A DNA stretch of 64,000 nt, from positions 1 to 64,000 of the forward strand of contig JAURJZ010000085.1 in the NCBI GenBank assembly GCA_030831965.1, written 5' to 3'. Positions within the stretch are counted from its first letter, which is position 1. Each line of letters begins with the position of its first letter. A program made the position numbers and the translations under genes. This document shows positions 62,177-64,000 of this stretch, piece by piece. The notes beneath the pieces were generated by a model. It saw only the letters and a program-made list of their open reading frames with translations. It was not told where the DNA came from and ran no database searches. This DNA is from Verrucomicrobiota bacterium. GTDB lineage: Bacteria > Verrucomicrobiota > Verrucomicrobiia > Opitutales > UBA953.

Positions 62177-64000
62177 ATGCCGGACAACCTCGCCGTCCCG
62201 GACCTTTGGCAGCTGGAGGCCCTGCGGCTCCTGCGCTCGGGCAAGGACGTGGTCCTGCAGGCGCCAACGGGGGCCGGCAAGACCCTGGTCTTCGAGCGCC
62301 TGGTCGAGTCGGGCCTCGGGGGGCAGGCCATCTACGCCGTGCCCACCCGGGCGCTGGCCAACGACAAGCTGGCGGAATGGACCGGCCGGGGATGGGACGT
62401 GGGCATCGCGACCGGCGACCGGGCCGAGAACCTCGGCGCCCGCGTGGTCGTGGCCACCCTCGAGACGCAGCGGGAATCCCTCCTGGCCGGCCGCGGCCCG
62501 CGGCTGTTGGTGGTGGACGAGTACCAGATGCTGATGGACGCCGAGCGCGGGCCCGGCTACGAGACCGCCGTCGCCCTGGCGCCCCCGGGAACCCAGCTCC
62601 TCCTGCTGAGCGGCAGCGTCTCCAACCCCGGTCTCGTCGTGGAATGGCTGCGGCGTCTCGGGCGGGACGCCGTCGAGGTCGTCGAGCATCGGCGCCCCGT
62701 CCCGCTGGAGGAGGTGAGCCTCGACACCCTGGACCAATCGGGGGGCGACTCGCGCAACCCGCTGGTCCGCGCGCTCCTCCGGGGACTTCGCGCCGACCTC
62801 GGCCCGATACTCGTCTTCGCGCCCCGCCGCCGTTCCGCGGCGCAGCTCGCCGAGGACCTTGCGGCCGCCCTACCCCCGGACGGGGGGCCTCACCTGACCC
62901 CCGAGGAACGGTCCCTGGCCGGCGACGACCTGGCCCGCCTGCTCCGGCGCGGCGTCGGGCTGCACCACAGCGGGCTGACCTACCGGCAGCGGGCGGGCCT
63001 GGTCGAGCCCTTGGCCAAGTCCGGCAAGCTCCGCGTGGTCGTCGCGACCACCGGGCTGGCCGCGGGCATCAACTTTTCCCTCCGCTCCGTGCTGGTCACC
63101 GACCGCCTTTACACCTCGGGACACCGCCTGCGCGAGGTTCGACCGGACGAGCTCCTCCAGATGTTCGGCCGGGCCGGCCGCCGGGGCCTCGACGACCGGG
63201 GCCACGCCCTGCGCACGGCCGACAGCCCCCGCCTGTCGGAGGCCCGCCCGCTCCAGCTTCACCGCGCCCCGGGTCTCGACTGGGGCGCCTTCATCCGCAG
63301 GATGGACCTCGCCCGTGAGCCGCTGCCCGCGGCTCGCGACCTGGCCGCGCGCCTTCTCAGCCGCGAGCCGCTCGACCTCGCCCTCGACCGCCTCGGGGAA
63401 CCCGAGCCGGAAGCCGCCCCGATTTCCCCGACCGCCGTTCGCCGTCGCGTCCGCGAGATGCAGGGCATGGATGGCACCTGGCAGCGGCTGCGCCCGACCC
63501 GCCTGGAGAAGATGGAGCGAGCCCTCATCCGCGTGCGCGACGCCTGGCATCCCGCCCTGGAGAAGCCCGACTCCCTGCGCGCCCTGCCCTTCGGCACGCC
63601 CTGCCGGATCCAGCGCGGCGCCGGCCCGCCGAGGCATGGACGTCTCGTGCCGCTCGCCCAGGTCCAGCCGGGCGGCGAGCGGCTTCGTCCCGCACCGTGG
63701 CTGGCGAGGCTCATCCGGCGGCAGGACCAGGCGGCCCTGCGAGGGGGCGACTGGACCCTGGCTTTCGTCGAGCGGACGCTCCTCCCGCTCCTGCCCGGCC
63801 TGACCCAAGGGGGAAAACCGGCCGCCCCGCCCGAGTTCAAGGGCGACATGCTCCATGTCCGGCTCGACTACGGCGAGGCCAACGTCCGGGTGACACCCGA
63901 CGCCGACGGCCATCCGCTGATCAACCCGCGCGTCAGGGAAATCGAGAGGGAGGACATCCGCCTCGCCGACGTGCTCGGGCATGGCGCGCGGGCGGCGACC
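62177..64000 (+). CDS. Ski2-like DExH-type helicase (partial, runs off right edge)
   Basis: The frame stays open for 608 codons to the window end with no stop, so this is the N-terminal part of a larger superfamily 2 helicase. Motifs: Walker A APTGAGKT (residues 29-36), motif II DEYQ (114-117) in place of DExH, SGS (motif III), a Ski2-type GVGLHHSGLTYRQRAGLVEPL, ATTGLAAGINF, and motif VI MFGRAGRRGLDDRG (about 329-342). The downstream 260 residues are less conserved. Members of this class act on RNA or DNA in repair and RNA turnover; the specific role is unknown. It starts at an ATG with a promoter-like box 29 nt upstream. Confidence 0.85.
   Translation, partial: MPDNLAVPDLWQLEALRLLRSGKDVVLQAPTGAGKTLVFERLVESGLGGQAIYAVPTRALANDKLAEWTGRGWDVGIATGDRAENLGARVVVATLETQRESLLAGRGPRLLVVDEYQMLMDAERGPGYETAVALAPPGTQLLLLSGSVSNPGLVVEWLRRLGRDAVEVVEHRRPVPLEEVSLDTLDQSGGDSRNPLVRALLRGLRADLGPILVFAPRRRSAAQLAEDLAAALPPDGGPHLTPEERSLAGDDLARLLRRGVGLHHSGLTYRQRAGLVEPLAKSGKLRVVVATTGLAAGINFSLRSVLVTDRLYTSGHRLREVRPDELLQMFGRAGRRGLDDRGHALRTADSPRLSEARPLQLHRAPGLDWGAFIRRMDLAREPLPAARDLAARLLSREPLDLALDRLGEPEPEAAPISPTAVRRRVREMQGMDGTWQRLRPTRLEKMERALIRVRDAWHPALEKPDSLRALPFGTPCRIQRGAGPPRHGRLVPLAQVQPGGERLRPAPWLARLIRRQDQAALRGGDWTLAFVERTLLPLLPGLTQGGKPAAPPEFKGDMLHVRLDYGEANVRVTPDADGHPLINPRVREIEREDIRLADVLGHGARAAT

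Overview
The window is a stretch of bacterial chromosome with very high GC (about 70% by eye), densely packed genes, and no insertion sequences, phage genes, CRISPR arrays, rRNA or tRNA genes that I can see. The gene set fits Verrucomicrobiota, probably an Opitutia-like lineage: a sulfatase and plant or algal polysaccharide enzymes, DnaG without zinc ligands, a ResB-CcsA fusion, a long adenylate-kinase-like protein, an ATP-grasp family protein and a DUF3500 protein. This placement is inference from gene content; no 16S or ribosomal protein gene is present to confirm it.

Layout. 1-3.2 kb: a cysE / GAF sensor-kinase operon and a divergent exported redoxin. 3.2-6.3 kb: an exported beta-helix protein and a GH5 glycosidase. 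6.3-10.6 kb: thrS, a SIMPL protein and divergent cysS. 10.6-16 kb: dnaG-rpoD, a small lipoprotein and ychF. 16-21.8 kb: a sulfatase, a lipoprotein, the ccsBA cytochrome c assembly fusion, a NusG/RfaH-like factor and a YhcH-family protein. 22.2-31.3 kb: pyrF-ispD, menB and a methyltransferase (probable MnmM), a TIGR01777 epimerase, a LysM lipoprotein-recF-secG group, a LolA-like protein, a Nif3-like protein and gluQ. 31.3-39.1 kb: a thioredoxin and a sulfate-assimilation island (cbiX and cobA for siroheme; cysI, cysH, cysD, cysNC). 39.1-45.3 kb: umuDC under a LexA-type operator, a CotH-family kinase, cysK, infA, tadA and a Tat-exported superoxide dismutase. 45.4-52.3 kb: an exported protein, the kinase / ATP-grasp / hydrolase cluster and a DsbD-like reductase with a rearranged domain order. 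52.3-64 kb: an FAD oxidoreductase, an AEC transporter, a DUF3500 protein, tmRNA (ssrA), a TSUP permease, an inositol-monophosphatase-like enzyme, an exported transglutaminase-like protein, ppc, and a Ski2-like helicase that runs off the right edge.

Working together: CysD/CysNC activate sulfate, CysH and CysI reduce it with siroheme made by CobA and CbiX, and CysE (which keeps a C-terminal Ile) with CysK turns sulfide into cysteine. The cysI/cobA and cysK promoters share an AT-rich ATTGG(G)TAATG element that suggests common control. CcsBA, the DsbD-like protein and several exported thioredoxin-fold proteins form a periplasmic thiol and cytochrome c assembly theme.

Most transcription units start with a TTGnC or TTCCC box placed 29-35 nt before the start codon, or a YAGGNT box about 5-8 nt before it, with little Shine-Dalgarno sequence. 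This suggests widespread leaderless mRNAs.
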